64,000 nt of DNA, from positions 101,488 through 165,487 of the forward strand of contig QCNJ01000002.1 in the NCBI GenBank assembly GCA_003213235.1, written 5' to 3'. Each line of letters opens with the position of its first letter. The first letter of the stretch is position 1. This stretch comes from Prochlorococcus sp. AG-424-P18. GTDB lineage: Bacteria; Cyanobacteriota; Cyanobacteriia; PCC-6307; Cyanobiaceae. A model generated the notes under the pieces. The model ran no database searches. It was not told the DNA's origin and was given only the letters and a program-made list of their open reading frames with translations. Below, in pieces: positions 37,778-47,567 of this stretch. A program made the position numbers and the translations under genes.

Positions 37778-39120
37778 CTATTTGAATTTGAAAATTCTTC
37801 ATTAAGTACTGCTAAATAATTGCGTACATGAGTGTTCCAACTAAAGTGCCTGTTAACACCCTCAATTCCATTTCTGCTCCATATTTTCCACTGATTATTA
37901 TTTGATATTCCTTTTTCAAGCATAACTTTCAACTCATTAATATCAGTAACATCTACTAGAAGTCCATTTTCACATTTTGAACGAATTTCTTTTGGCCCTC
38001 CATCATTTGTTGATATTATTGGCAATCCACATGAAGAAGCTTCAAGAAGAGTTAAACCAAAAGGCTCTGTTAAAGCTGGATTTACAAATACACCACCTCT
38101 GCTAGCAGCCCACCTATATAAAGCAGGAATCTGACTTGGAAGATGTTTTTTTGGATAAGCTACCTTTCCATATAAATTATATTTATCAATTGTTTCAAAA
38201 ATATTATTGAAAACATCTTTTTGTTGAGGGTCAAGTTTTGAAGTATTCTCTCTACAACCTAATATCAGAATTAAATTAGTTTTTCTTTTTAATTTTTCAG
38301 ATCTTCCATATGCTTCAATCAAAGATGGAATATTTTTTCTTCGTACAGCTCTAGAAATAGTTAAAAATGGAGGTTTAGTAGAGTCCTTTAGAAAAGGTTT
38401 CATCATGTTATCAATTTCGGCTGTCTCGCTTGTGGAGTGAATATGGTGAAATTTATTATGATCAACACCAGGAGGAATAACTTTAGCTTTGTGAGGTGAA
38501 AAAGAAGAATATTGGGAATATTGATACACTGATTCTTGTTTAGTGCTTGTAACGACAATATCTGCAGACTTCAATACTTTTTCTTCTGCTTCAATTCTTT
38601 TACTTATAGAATAAAGTTTTTCTATTTGATTATTTTTTAAACCAGTATCAAGCAATTTCCTTTTTTTCTCTCTTCCTAAAGAATGACCAGTAAAAATAAG
38701 AGGAACGTTTAGGGATTTACTTAGTTTAACTCCTACATATCCAGCATCTGCATAATGTGCATGAATGAAATTAGGCTTTTTGTTTTTTTTATAGTAAGAA
38801 ATTAGTCTTTCAATTAAATGATCTAAATAAGGCCAAAGCAATTCCTTTCTTAAATATTTATTAGGTCCAAATTTGAATCTTAAAATTCTCACTCCTGGTT
38901 CTACAAATTCTTCTTCTTGAGAATATTCATCGTCTACTTTAGGATCGTTTATTAAACGAGTAACTAAATCTACTTGATCAACTTCTGAAATATTAGCCAA
39001 ACTTTTAATTAACTCTAAAACGTATTGTGTTTGCCCTCCTGTATCTGCATCCCTGCCTAACTCAAGATTTTTAGAACGTATAAGACCATGTAAATGTAAA
39101 TGTAAAAATTTAAACCTCAT
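37711..39120 (-). CDS. Sucrose-phosphate synthase, single-domain GT4 type
   Basis: Glycosyltransferase family 4 protein of 469 residues that transfers glucose from a nucleotide sugar to fructose 6-phosphate. The N-terminal HLHLHGLIRSKNLELGRDADTGGQ-like start (only part quoted is diagnostic: GRDADTGGQTQYVLEL), HAHYADAGYVG, TGHSLGREKKRKLL, ISRAVRRKNI and EPFGLTLLEASSCGLPI all fit SPS. No C-terminal sucrose-phosphatase HAD domain is present, so phosphatase must come from another gene. Sucrose is a compatible solute in marine cyanobacteria. The 3' end overlaps an 81-aa gene by 67 bp. Confidence 0.87.
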   Translation of the reverse strand: MRFKFLHLHLHGLIRSKNLELGRDADTGGQTQYVLELIKSLANISEVDQVDLVTRLINDPKVDDEYSQEEEFVEPGVRILRFKFGPNKYLRKELLWPYLDHLIERLISYYKKNKKPNFIHAHYADAGYVGVKLSKSLNVPLIFTGHSLGREKKRKLLDTGLKNNQIEKLYSISKRIEAEEKVLKSADIVVTSTKQESVYQYSQYSSFSPHKAKVIPPGVDHNKFHHIHSTSETAEIDNMMKPFLKDSTKPPFLTISRAVRRKNIPSLIEAYGRSEKLKRKTNLILILGCRENTSKLDPQQKDVFNNIFETIDKYNLYGKVAYPKKHLPSQIPALYRWAASRGGVFVNPALTEPFGLTLLEASSCGLPIISTNDGGPKEIRSKCENGLLVDVTDINELKVMLEKGISNNNQWKIWSRNGIEGVNRHFSWNTHVRNYLAVLNEEFSNSNSYSSSDIKQSCLKGTSSLIKPH

Positions 39121-39320
39121 TCATTAAGTCTCCGATCAACGGCCTTTAATACAAATAAGCTGAATTTCGAGAGGAAATATTAAGAAAGCATTATGATTTT
39201 TAATTTTTTTTAATTCAAATTTTTTTAAAAAGAAGATACTGACTTGGAAAATGCTCTTCTACAGAAGACTTTAATTTTGTTCAAAAAATTATAAATACAA
39301 AGAATTACAACAAAAATAAT

Positions 39321-42224
39321 TTATTTGAGAACCTTTTTAAGGTATTTAGCTGTATGGCTAGTGGGATGTTTAGCTACATCCTCAGGAATACCTTCAACAA
39401 TAATTTCACCACCTTTATTACCTCCATCAGGTCCTAAATCAATAATCCAATCTGAACATCTAATTACATCTAAATTATGTTCAATAACAATTACAGAATT
39501 CCCTTTATCTACCAAACGTTGTATCACATCCATTAATTTATGAACATCATAAAAACTTAACCCTGTAGTTGGTTCATCAATCAAATATAAGGTTTTTCCA
39601 GTAGCCCTTTTTGACAATTCTGTGGCTAACTTAACTCTTTGAGCCTCTCCACCAGATAATGTAGGAGCTGGCTGGCCTAATTTGACATATCCTAAGCCAA
39701 CATCTACCAATGTAGATAATCTATCAGCAGCTTGAGGAATTGCAGAGAAAGTTTCTGCAGCTTGTTCAACAGTCATCTCTAAAACATCAGATATATTGAA
39801 ACCTTTATATTTAACTTGAAGAGTTTCCCTATTAAAACGAGCTCCTTTACATACTTCACATTGAACATACACATCGGGTAAGAAATTCATTTCAATAACA
39901 TTGACTCCCTGGCCTTTACAAGCTTCGCATCTTCCTCCTTTCACGTTAAAGCTAAATTGACCAGCCTGATAACCTCTTGCTTTTGCTTCTACTGTGGCAG
40001 TAAATATCTGCCTTATAGGGTCAAAAGCACCGGTATATGTAGCAGGATTTGATCTTGGAGTTCTTCCTATTGGAGATTGATCAATAACGATAACTTTATC
40101 AATTGCCTTTATACCCTTTAACTCTTGTACACCTTGAGGAAAAGGAACTTTTAATCCTAAAGAATGACACAATGCAGGATGAAGTAATTCATTTATCAAG
40201 GTGCTTTTTCCACTTCCACTTACACCAGTTACAGAAACTAACCTTCCTAAAGGAAATTCCACAGAAATATTTTTTAAATTATTTTTAGAACAATTATTTA
40301 AAATTAAACTTTTTTTTACAGATGATCTACGTTCTTTTGGAGTAGGAATTGACTTTCTACCACTGAGATAAGCTCCAGTTAATGACCTTTCTGAATTTAA
40401 GACATCTTGATAAGATCCTTTAGCAATAATTTCGCCACCATAAACACCTGCTCCTGGACCAATATCTACCAAATAATCTGCGGATTTCATAGTATCTTCA
40501 TCATGTTCAACCACAACCAAAGTATTTCCCAAGTCTCTTAAACTTTTTAACGTTTCTAATAATCTGTCATTGTCTCTCTGATGCAAACCAATACTTGGTT
40601 CATCTAAAACATATAAAACACCAGTAAGACCTGCACCTATTTGTGTAGCCAATCTAATACGCTGAGCCTCACCACCAGACAAAGTCATAGCTGGTCTATC
40701 TAAAGTCAAATAATCTAAACCGACATTAATTAAAAACTTCAAACGTAAACGAATCTCTTTTAAAACCAATTCACCTATCTGCTTTTGTTTTTCTGATAAA
40801 GATATATTTTCCTTATTTGTCTTCCCTAAACCCATAATGCGCTCTACGTGATTAAGGGTGTCAGAAACGCTTATAGAAGTTAAGTCAGTAATGTTATATG
40901 GACCAAGTTTAACGGCCAAAGCCTCAGGCCTTAATCTTTTTCCAAAACATGTCTTACAGGGAACTAATTCTTGATACTTTTCTAATTTTTGTTTAACTGA
41001 TTCTCCATTGGCTTCATTCAATTGCCTTTCTAATATTGGCAATATCCCCTCAAAAGGTCTTTCAAAACCACTAGAAGTTTTAAAACGACTATCAGCTTGA
41101 ATTAATATTGGTTTATCTGATCCCAAAAGTAGAACTTGTTTTTGCAAATCACTTAAATCTTTCCAAGGAGTTTTTAATTCAAAACCATAGGCTTGGCCTA
41201 CAGAATAAAGTAAAGAGAAATAATAAGTATTATCTTTTTCACTCCAAGGGGCTATCGCAGCATATACAGGCAATGTTTTATCAGGTATAACTCTATCTGC
41301 AGTAAATTTTTTTAAATAACCAATCCCATGGCAATCTGGACAGGCGCCATATGGGCTATTAAAAGAAAATAATCTAGGAGAAAGTTCTTCAACAATAGAG
41401 CCATGCACAGGACATGCATAATTTTCTGAGTAAAGTTTTTCTCTTTCTAAATTAGGAGGTAAATTTTCTCCTTTTTTTGGAACAACTTCTACTATTGCTA
41501 AGCCATCGCCTCTTTTAAGACAAGTTTGTAGTGAATCATTTAATCTTTCTTGTATTCCTTCTCTTGCAATTAATCTATCAACTACTACCTCAATATTATG
41601 AATTTGATTTTTATCTAATTCAATACTATCAGCAAGTTCTCTTACCTCTCCATTAATTCTTACCCTAGCAAATCCTTCAGCAGCTAGTCCGCTTATTAAT
41701 TTTGTATGTGTTCCTTTCTTACCTCTTACAACAGGAGCCAACAATTGATACCTTGTTCCTTCTGGTAAAAGAAGAATTTGATCGACCATTTCATCAATTG
41801 TTTGAGGCGCAATTGGAATCCCGCAGTGGTGACAATGCGGCTCACCAGCACGACCAAACAATAATCTTAAATAATCTTGTATTTCTGTTACTGTTCCAAC
41901 TGTTGATCGAGGATTATGACTTGTAGATTTTTGATCAATTGAAATAGCAGGTGATAAACCTTCAATATTGTCAACATCTGGTTTATCTACTTGGCCTAAA
42001 AATTGCCGCGCGTATGCAGAAAGACTCTCAACATATCTTCTTTGTCCTTCAGCAAAAATAGTATCAAAAGCCAGAGAACTTTTACCACTTCCACTCACAC
42101 CTGTAAAAACTATAAATTTGTTCCTAGGTAGAGAAAGATCAACATTTTTTAAATTATGCTGACGAGCTCCCCTAATATTAATTGAGTTATCATCTTCAAA
42201 ACTACTATCCACTTTATTAACCAT
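39321..42224 (-). CDS. uvrA: Excinuclease ABC subunit UvrA
   Basis: Damage-recognition ATPase of nucleotide excision repair, 967 residues. It has two ABC modules with Walker A motifs (VFTGVSGSGKSSLAFDT and VTGVSGSGKSTLINEL) and two signature motifs (LSGGEAQRIRLATQIG and LSGGEAQRVKLATEL). The C-terminal zinc finger is intact (CEACKGQG...CEVCKG). In the first finger the second Cys is replaced by His (CPVHG...CPDCHG), a substitution also known in other UvrA lineages. It lies 54 bp downstream of recN on the same strand, forming a repair cluster. Confidence 0.97.
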   Translation of the reverse strand: MVNKVDSSFEDDNSINIRGARQHNLKNVDLSLPRNKFIVFTGVSGSGKSSLAFDTIFAEGQRRYVESLSAYARQFLGQVDKPDVDNIEGLSPAISIDQKSTSHNPRSTVGTVTEIQDYLRLLFGRAGEPHCHHCGIPIAPQTIDEMVDQILLLPEGTRYQLLAPVVRGKKGTHTKLISGLAAEGFARVRINGEVRELADSIELDKNQIHNIEVVVDRLIAREGIQERLNDSLQTCLKRGDGLAIVEVVPKKGENLPPNLEREKLYSENYACPVHGSIVEELSPRLFSFNSPYGACPDCHGIGYLKKFTADRVIPDKTLPVYAAIAPWSEKDNTYYFSLLYSVGQAYGFELKTPWKDLSDLQKQVLLLGSDKPILIQADSRFKTSSGFERPFEGILPILERQLNEANGESVKQKLEKYQELVPCKTCFGKRLRPEALAVKLGPYNITDLTSISVSDTLNHVERIMGLGKTNKENISLSEKQKQIGELVLKEIRLRLKFLINVGLDYLTLDRPAMTLSGGEAQRIRLATQIGAGLTGVLYVLDEPSIGLHQRDNDRLLETLKSLRDLGNTLVVVEHDEDTMKSADYLVDIGPGAGVYGGEIIAKGSYQDVLNSERSLTGAYLSGRKSIPTPKERRSSVKKSLILNNCSKNNLKNISVEFPLGRLVSVTGVSGSGKSTLINELLHPALCHSLGLKVPFPQGVQELKGIKAIDKVIVIDQSPIGRTPRSNPATYTGAFDPIRQIFTATVEAKARGYQAGQFSFNVKGGRCEACKGQGVNVIEMNFLPDVYVQCEVCKGARFNRETLQVKYKGFNISDVLEMTVEQAAETFSAIPQAADRLSTLVDVGLGYVKLGQPAPTLSGGEAQRVKLATELSKRATGKTLYLIDEPTTGLSFYDVHKLMDVIQRLVDKGNSVIVIEHNLDVIRCSDWIIDLGPDGGNKGGEIIVEGIPEDVAKHPTSHTAKYLKKVLK

Positions 42225-42278
42225 GTTTAAATCTAAATTATGATTTAAAAAGGCTATTATAGTAGAATTTTTTCTATT

Positions 42279-43958
42279 TTATGCAGCTGAGCGATCAAGA
42301 AGTCTAGAAGCATATTCGTTTACTTCGTATGAGCCTCCACCTATAAGTTCTATTAGTTCATTTTTTCTTTGATTTTTTGTAGTAAGTTTTGCAGTTGAAG
42401 TATAAGTTATTCCATTAATTACATTTTTATTTACTTTGAAATGAGCTGATCCCCCAGCAGCTAATAATGGCTGATGTGTGATACATAAGACTTGTTGATT
42501 TTTAGAAATTTCTTTTATAAGCTCAACCAAAGAAAATAGAGATTTACCACTTAAACCACTATCAATTTCATCTAAAAAGAAAGTATTGGGTTGTTTAGAA
42601 ATACTAGATTTAATAGCTAATAAAAATCTTGACATTTCTCCGCCAGAAATAACATTTGATAATGGAGCAAGCTTCTGATCAGGATTAGCGGAAAACAAAA
42701 AATTTATATCATCAATTCCATCGCCAGAAGGATTGCTTTCAGAAAATTTAATTGAAAACTTAGCATTTTCTAAACCTAGATTGCTTAAAATTGACATTAC
42801 AGAATTTTGTAACTGATTAGCAATTTTTTTTCTTTCAGTAGATTGAATTACAAATAAAGAATTTAAATTACTCTGTAAATTCTCAATTTGAGCTTTAATC
42901 CTACAAATATCATTACCTTGATCATTTTGTTGAAAATACGTCTTTAATTGATCGCGCTTTTCAATTAAATGAGTTAAATCCATTGAAAAAGTTCTCTCTA
43001 AGTTTTTTAAAAAAAATAATCTTTTTTGTATTTCTGGAAGATTAGATTCATGATTTTCTATTTCTTGCAAATATGATTTTAGATCAAAAATTAAATCTTC
43101 AACATCAGCATAAATATTTAATAACTTCTCTCTAAATTTTTGAATCTTTAAATCGAAATCTACTGTTTTATTTAAAAGCTTTAGTGATTGATTGATAAAA
43201 GAAGTTACTGACGGTTCATCATGACTGAAATTATGTAAATTTTCTAATGATGATTTAATTGAATTATTAATTTCAAGATTATTTACAAGTTTATTTTCTA
43301 ATAACTCTAGTTCTAAAATTTCTTCACTTGAATTTAAATCAGCTTCTTCTAAATTCTTCAACATGTGTTTAATTGCCAAGTTTTTTTCTTCTTGATTTCT
43401 AGAAAATTCAATTTTTTCATTCATTAAAATTGTTAACTCTTCACTTTCTCTCCATATTCTTTTAATCCTTTCGCTAGTATCTCTAAATTCTTGAGAACAT
43501 AAGTCATCAATAATTAATCTTCTTTTATCTAAAGAATCAAAAATAAAAGTATCAGATTGACCTGCAAAATCTATTAAAAATCGTCCAAGTTTTTCTAATA
43601 ATTGTCTATTAATTGAGAAATTATTAAGGCTATATTTAGATAAGATTTTATTATTTTTTTTGTAAGATTTTCTTTTAATTCGTAGTTCTGAAGAAGTTAT
43701 TTCAAAACCTTTACTAATTAACCAATTATTAATTTGGAAAGAAGAAGAAAATATCGCCTCAATAACGCCAAAATCTTTTCCTGGACGTATCAAATGTTTT
43801 AAAGGTATATTATTTCCACCAAATAAAGCATTCAAAGAATCTAAAATTAATGATTTTCCTGAACCTGAATCCCCAGTTATGATATTCAAACCTTTTTCGA
43901 AATTAATTTCTATAATCTCAATTAAGGCTATATTTTCTATTTTTAATTTTATTAACAT
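42279..43958 (-). CDS. recN: DNA repair protein RecN
   Basis: SMC-like ATPase acting in double-strand-break repair, 559 residues. The N-terminal Walker A is ITGDSGSGKSLILDSL. A long central region is rich in Leu/Glu/Lys/Asn with heptad character (about residues 150-360), consistent with coiled coil. The C-terminal signature VISGGEMSRFLLAIK and Walker B FFLDEIDSGLSG follow, ending with the D-loop and CITHQPLLAA switch. It is divergent from the ABC1 kinase gene and upstream of uvrA. Confidence 0.95.
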   Translation of the reverse strand: MLIKLKIENIALIEIIEINFEKGLNIITGDSGSGKSLILDSLNALFGGNNIPLKHLIRPGKDFGVIEAIFSSSFQINNWLISKGFEITSSELRIKRKSYKKNNKILSKYSLNNFSINRQLLEKLGRFLIDFAGQSDTFIFDSLDKRRLIIDDLCSQEFRDTSERIKRIWRESEELTILMNEKIEFSRNQEEKNLAIKHMLKNLEEADLNSSEEILELELLENKLVNNLEINNSIKSSLENLHNFSHDEPSVTSFINQSLKLLNKTVDFDLKIQKFREKLLNIYADVEDLIFDLKSYLQEIENHESNLPEIQKRLFFLKNLERTFSMDLTHLIEKRDQLKTYFQQNDQGNDICRIKAQIENLQSNLNSLFVIQSTERKKIANQLQNSVMSILSNLGLENAKFSIKFSESNPSGDGIDDINFLFSANPDQKLAPLSNVISGGEMSRFLLAIKSSISKQPNTFFLDEIDSGLSGKSLFSLVELIKEISKNQQVLCITHQPLLAAGGSAHFKVNKNVINGITYTSTAKLTTKNQRKNELIELIGGGSYEVNEYASRLLDRSAA

Positions 43959-44026
43959 GATAAATCTTCCATATAAAAAAATTAACTTCTTTTTTAAAAA
44001 AATAAAGGTTTTAAATATATAAAGTT

Positions 44027-45883
44027 ATGAAAGAAGATTTTACTGATTTTATTGAGGTATCTGGACTATTAAATTATGATCCGGATACAATTTCTAAAAT
44101 TTACAAAAAAAATCCTAAAAGACTTTTAAAAAGACTTTGGCAAACACTCATACCTATTTTTGCTTACATCTTTTCCGTAGGGTGGGATAAATTAACTGGA
44201 AGATTGAAAAATGAACAACAAGCGAGATTTAGAGCAAGAGAATTAACAAATTTGTTAGTAGAACTTGGACCTGCATTTGTTAAAGCAGGCCAAGCTTTGT
44301 CAACAAGACCAGATATAATTCCAGGGGTTCTTCTAGAAGAATTATCTGAATTGCAAGATCAACTCCCTGGGTTTGATGGCGATAAAGCTATGGAATTAAT
44401 AGAAGAAGATTTAGGATGCAAAATAACTGAGCTTTTTTTAGAAATTGATAAAGAGCCAATTTCTGCTGCTTCACTAGGGCAAGTGCATAAAGCTATATTA
44501 AAAAATGAAGAGATCGTAGCAATAAAAGTACAAAGGCCAGGCTTAAGAGAACAAATAACCTTAGATCTTTACATAGTTAGAAATATTGCTTATTGGCTAA
44601 AAAACAACATCGGATTAATAAGAAGTGATCTAGTTGCTTTGATCGACGAATTAGGCAAGAGAGTGTTTGAAGAGATGGATTATCTAAATGAAGCTGCAAA
44701 TGCAGAAAAATTTAGAGGTATGCACAAACATAACAAAATGATTGCTGTACCAAAAATTTATAAAGAAATAACTTCAAGAAGAGTTTTAGCAATGGAATGG
44801 ATAGATGGTACAAAATTAACAAATTTAGAAGACGTAAAAAAATTAGGAATAAATCCTGATGAAATGATTGATATCGGGGTGCAATGTAGTCTAGAACAAC
44901 TTTTAGAACATGGTTTTTTTCATGCAGACCCACATCCAGGTAATTTATTAGCCTTAGAAGATGGAAGATTATGTTATCTAGATTTTGGAATGATGAGCGA
45001 AGTTTCCAGAGAATCTAGATCAGGATTAATTCAAGCAGTAGTACATTTAGTAAATAAAAACTTCGACAAATTATCAAAAGATTTCGTAAAGTTAGGATTT
45101 TTATCAGAAGAAGTTAATTTAGAACCTATAGTCCCCGCATTTCAAGATGTATTTATAAATGCCGTTGAGCAGGGTGTTTCAAAAATGGATTTTAAGAGTG
45201 TGACAGATGACATGTCTGGAGTTATGTATAAATTCCCTTTTAAATTACCTCCATATTATGCACTTATTATTAGATCATTACTGACATTAGAGGGAATAGC
45301 TTTAAGTGTAGATCCCAACTTTAAAATTTTAGGTGCAGCTTATCCATATTTTGCGAGAAGATTGATGGAAGACCCGGATCCACAATTAAGAGAAAGTTTA
45401 AAAGAAATGCTTTTTGATAATAAAAAATTTAAGTGGGACAGGCTAGAGGATCTACTTTCTAACGCTGCAAAACAAACAGACCTTAATTTAGAAAGACTTT
45501 TAGATGAAGTAATAAATCTTCTCTTTTCTCCAAAAGGGGGGTTTTTAAGAAATGAAATAATTGAAAGCTTAACAAATCAAATAGATTCTCTAAGTCTAAA
45601 ACTATTAAAAAGTTTGAATAACTACCTGCCAAAATCAATAAAATTAAATACGAGTGGCGAAGATAATAACTTAAATGACCTTGTAATGTTAGTTACACCA
45701 TTGAGAAATTTTTTAGAGATTTTACAAAAAGTACCAGGTTATTCTATTGATATCTTTTTAAAAAGGGTGCCTCGACTTATAAATGAGCCTTATACAAAAG
45801 AAATGGGTATTAAAATTGCACAAAAAGTAACTGAAAAAGGAGTTGTTAGACTTGTAAAGATTGCAGCTGGTGCAAATATCTAA
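44027..45883 (+). CDS. ABC1/UbiB-family atypical protein kinase
   Basis: A 618-residue ADCK/UbiB-like protein, linked in this family to prenylquinone metabolism in membranes. Hallmarks in order are the KxGQ motif (FVKAGQALSTRPDIIP), the Ala-rich loop in place of a P-loop (ISAASLGQVHKA), the VQRPG segment with the ATP lysine before it, FEEMDYLNEAANAEKF (E-x-D-Y motif), HADPHPGNLLAL for the catalytic loop, and LDFGMMSEV in place of DFG. The C-terminal 100 residues have a hydrophobic character. Two bases separate it from the DUF1400-like gene, so they are co-transcribed. Confidence 0.92.
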   Translation: MKEDFTDFIEVSGLLNYDPDTISKIYKKNPKRLLKRLWQTLIPIFAYIFSVGWDKLTGRLKNEQQARFRARELTNLLVELGPAFVKAGQALSTRPDIIPGVLLEELSELQDQLPGFDGDKAMELIEEDLGCKITELFLEIDKEPISAASLGQVHKAILKNEEIVAIKVQRPGLREQITLDLYIVRNIAYWLKNNIGLIRSDLVALIDELGKRVFEEMDYLNEAANAEKFRGMHKHNKMIAVPKIYKEITSRRVLAMEWIDGTKLTNLEDVKKLGINPDEMIDIGVQCSLEQLLEHGFFHADPHPGNLLALEDGRLCYLDFGMMSEVSRESRSGLIQAVVHLVNKNFDKLSKDFVKLGFLSEEVNLEPIVPAFQDVFINAVEQGVSKMDFKSVTDDMSGVMYKFPFKLPPYYALIIRSLLTLEGIALSVDPNFKILGAAYPYFARRLMEDPDPQLRESLKEMLFDNKKFKWDRLEDLLSNAAKQTDLNLERLLDEVINLLFSPKGGFLRNEIIESLTNQIDSLSLKLLKSLNNYLPKSIKLNTSGEDNNLNDLVMLVTPLRNFLEILQKVPGYSIDIFLKRVPRLINEPYTKEMGIKIAQKVTEKGVVRLVKIAAGANI

Positions 45884-45884
45884 G

Positions 45885-46457
45885 ATGAAATTTAGTAAAT
45901 TTTTCATTATTAAATTATTTTTTATTTTAATAAGTTCTCAAATGCTTTTTAACGTTTCAAAAGCTAATTCTGCAGAAGAAATTAAAATTGTATACAGCAT
46001 ATTTTCTAGAACAATTAAAGTTAATTCTTTAAAAACTTTTGCTGAAAAAGGTGATTCAACAAAAAAATTAAGAAGAATCTTAAAAGCAACTAGATCTCCT
46101 GATCAAGAAATTAGATCAGTTTTGAATAAAGATTTCGAGGTTCCCATTACAATTGCAAGTAAATTAGTATATTCTGAAATAGGAAATGTTTTTTTAACAA
46201 GACTTTCATCTATTATCCACCCTCCTAGAGCAAATGATGAAAGAACAGGCATGTTAGCTTTAAGAGCAAGTGTAATTCAAGGTATTCATATTGGAAATGG
46301 AAAAATAAATTTGATAAATTTTTTTGAGGGATATCCAACTAAGACTGTTATTTTAGATGTCAATGCTTTGAGCAAAGTTATGAATAAAGTAGAATCTATT
46401 TCAGAACTACTAGACTTTTTTACAAACTCTCCTCTTGAAAAAATTAAAACAAATTAA
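45885..46457 (+). CDS. DUF1400-like exported protein
   Basis: A 190-residue protein with a clear signal peptide: a basic start MKFSKFF, a hydrophobic stretch over residues 8-22 and an Ala-rich cleavage region before SAEEI. The mature part resembles DUF1400, the N-terminal domain of cyanobacterial alpha/beta hydrolases (the pattern KIVYSIFSRTIKVNSLKTFAEKG, SKLVYSEIGNVFLTRLSSII and ALRASVIQ). Here it stands alone without the hydrolase. ATG 45885 begins two bases after the ABC1 kinase stop. An earlier in-frame start inside that gene is less likely. Confidence 0.75.
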   Translation: MKFSKFFIIKLFFILISSQMLFNVSKANSAEEIKIVYSIFSRTIKVNSLKTFAEKGDSTKKLRRILKATRSPDQEIRSVLNKDFEVPITIASKLVYSEIGNVFLTRLSSIIHPPRANDERTGMLALRASVIQGIHIGNGKINLINFFEGYPTKTVILDVNALSKVMNKVESISELLDFFTNSPLEKIKTN

Positions 46458-46466
46458 ACAGTCATT

Positions 46467-47567
46467 ATGTTATTGAATAAAATCAAAAATAAATTGCAAA
46501 TTAACTATAGAAAAAAAAGATGGCCTGGTCTAATCGAAGCTTACAAACAATATCTTCCAGTTACGAAGAAAACTCCCATTATTTCTCTAAATGAGGGCAA
46601 CACTCCACTAATTCTTAGTGAATCAATAAGTAATTTAATTGGAAATGGAACAAAGGTTTTTTTAAAATATGACGGTCTAAATCCCACAGGATCTTTTAAA
46701 GATCGCGGAATGACTATGGCAATCAGCAAAGCAAAAGAGGAAGGCCGTGAGGCAGTAATTTGCGCAAGCACTGGAAACACATCTGCCGCTGCGGCTGCAT
46801 ATGCATCTAAAGGAGGATTAAAACCTTATGTTTTAATCCCTGAAGGGTTTGTTGCACAAGGAAAGCTTGCACAAGCTTTAATGTATGGAGCTGAAATAAT
46901 ATCTATTAATGGAAACTTTGATAAAGCTCTTGAAATAGTAAGAGAATTATCATCAGATCATCCTATAGAACTTGTTAATTCTGTTAATCCATATCGAATA
47001 CAGGGTCAAAAAACAGCAGCTTTTGAAATCATTGATGACTTAGGTATTGCTCCTGATTGGCTTTGTATTCCAATGGGTAATGCAGGCAACATAACAGCTT
47101 ATTGGATGGGTTTTAAGGAATATTCTAAAATAAAAAGAAATTTAAAATTACCAACAATGATGGGGTTTCAATCAGAAGGCTCTGCTCCACTAGTGCAAAA
47201 CATAGTAGTTGAAAATCCAGAAACAATCGCAACAGCAATAAGAATTGGAAATCCTGTAAATAGAGAAAAAGCAAAAAACGTTAAAAAAGAAAGTAAAGGA
47301 GATTTTCAGTCAGTTACTGATGAGGAGATAATTAATGCTTACAAAATGCTTGCCAAAGAAGGAATCTTTTGCGAACCTGCAAGTGCTGCCTCAGTCGCTG
47401 GACTCATTAAAAATAAAAATAGAATTCAAAAAGAATCAACTATAGTTTGTGTTCTTACTGGAAATGGATTGAAGGACCCTGATTGCGCTATTAAAAACAA
47501 TGATGCTATTTTCAAGAAAAATATTGACCCTTCATTAAAAAATATTACCAAAATCCTAGGATATTGA
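46467..47567 (+). CDS. thrC: Threonine synthase
   Basis: PLP-dependent conversion of O-phosphohomoserine to threonine, 366 residues. The PLP lysine is in [37 protein letters not shown] and [18 protein letters not shown] give the phosphate-binding loops, and [12 protein letters not shown] the C-terminal substrate loop. The shorter length marks the bacterial/archaeal-type ThrC rather than the yeast-like long form. It is the last gene before the candidate origin and reads toward it. Confidence 0.95.
   Translation: MLLNKIKNKLQINYRKKRWPGLIEAYKQYLPVTKKTPIISLNEGNTPLILSESISNLIGNGTKVFLKYDGLNPTGSFKDRGMTMAISKAKEEGREAVICASTGNTSAAAAAYASKGGLKPYVLIPEGFVAQGKLAQALMYGAEIISINGNFDKALEIVRELSSDHPIELVNSVNPYRIQGQKTAAFEIIDDLGIAPDWLCIPMGNAGNITAYWMGFKEYSKIKRNLKLPTMMGFQSEGSAPLVQNIVVENPETIATAIRIGNPVNREKAKNVKKESKGDFQSVTDEEIINAYKMLAKEGIFCEPASAASVAGLIKNKNRIQKESTIVCVLTGNGLKDPDCAIKNNDAIFKKNIDPSLKNITKILGY

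Noticed and set aside
39121..39320. Possible small gene or ncRNA in the uvrA-sps gap
   Set aside because: The 200 bp are AT-rich with T tracts; I see no convincing frame, hairpin or known RNA motif.
40103..42162. Plus-strand open frames opposite uvrA
   Set aside because: Antisense shadows of a canonical UvrA; short, with no independent support.
42239..42278. Possible terminator between recN and uvrA
   Set aside because: The T-rich stretch lacks a stable stem, and the 54-bp spacing suits co-transcription.
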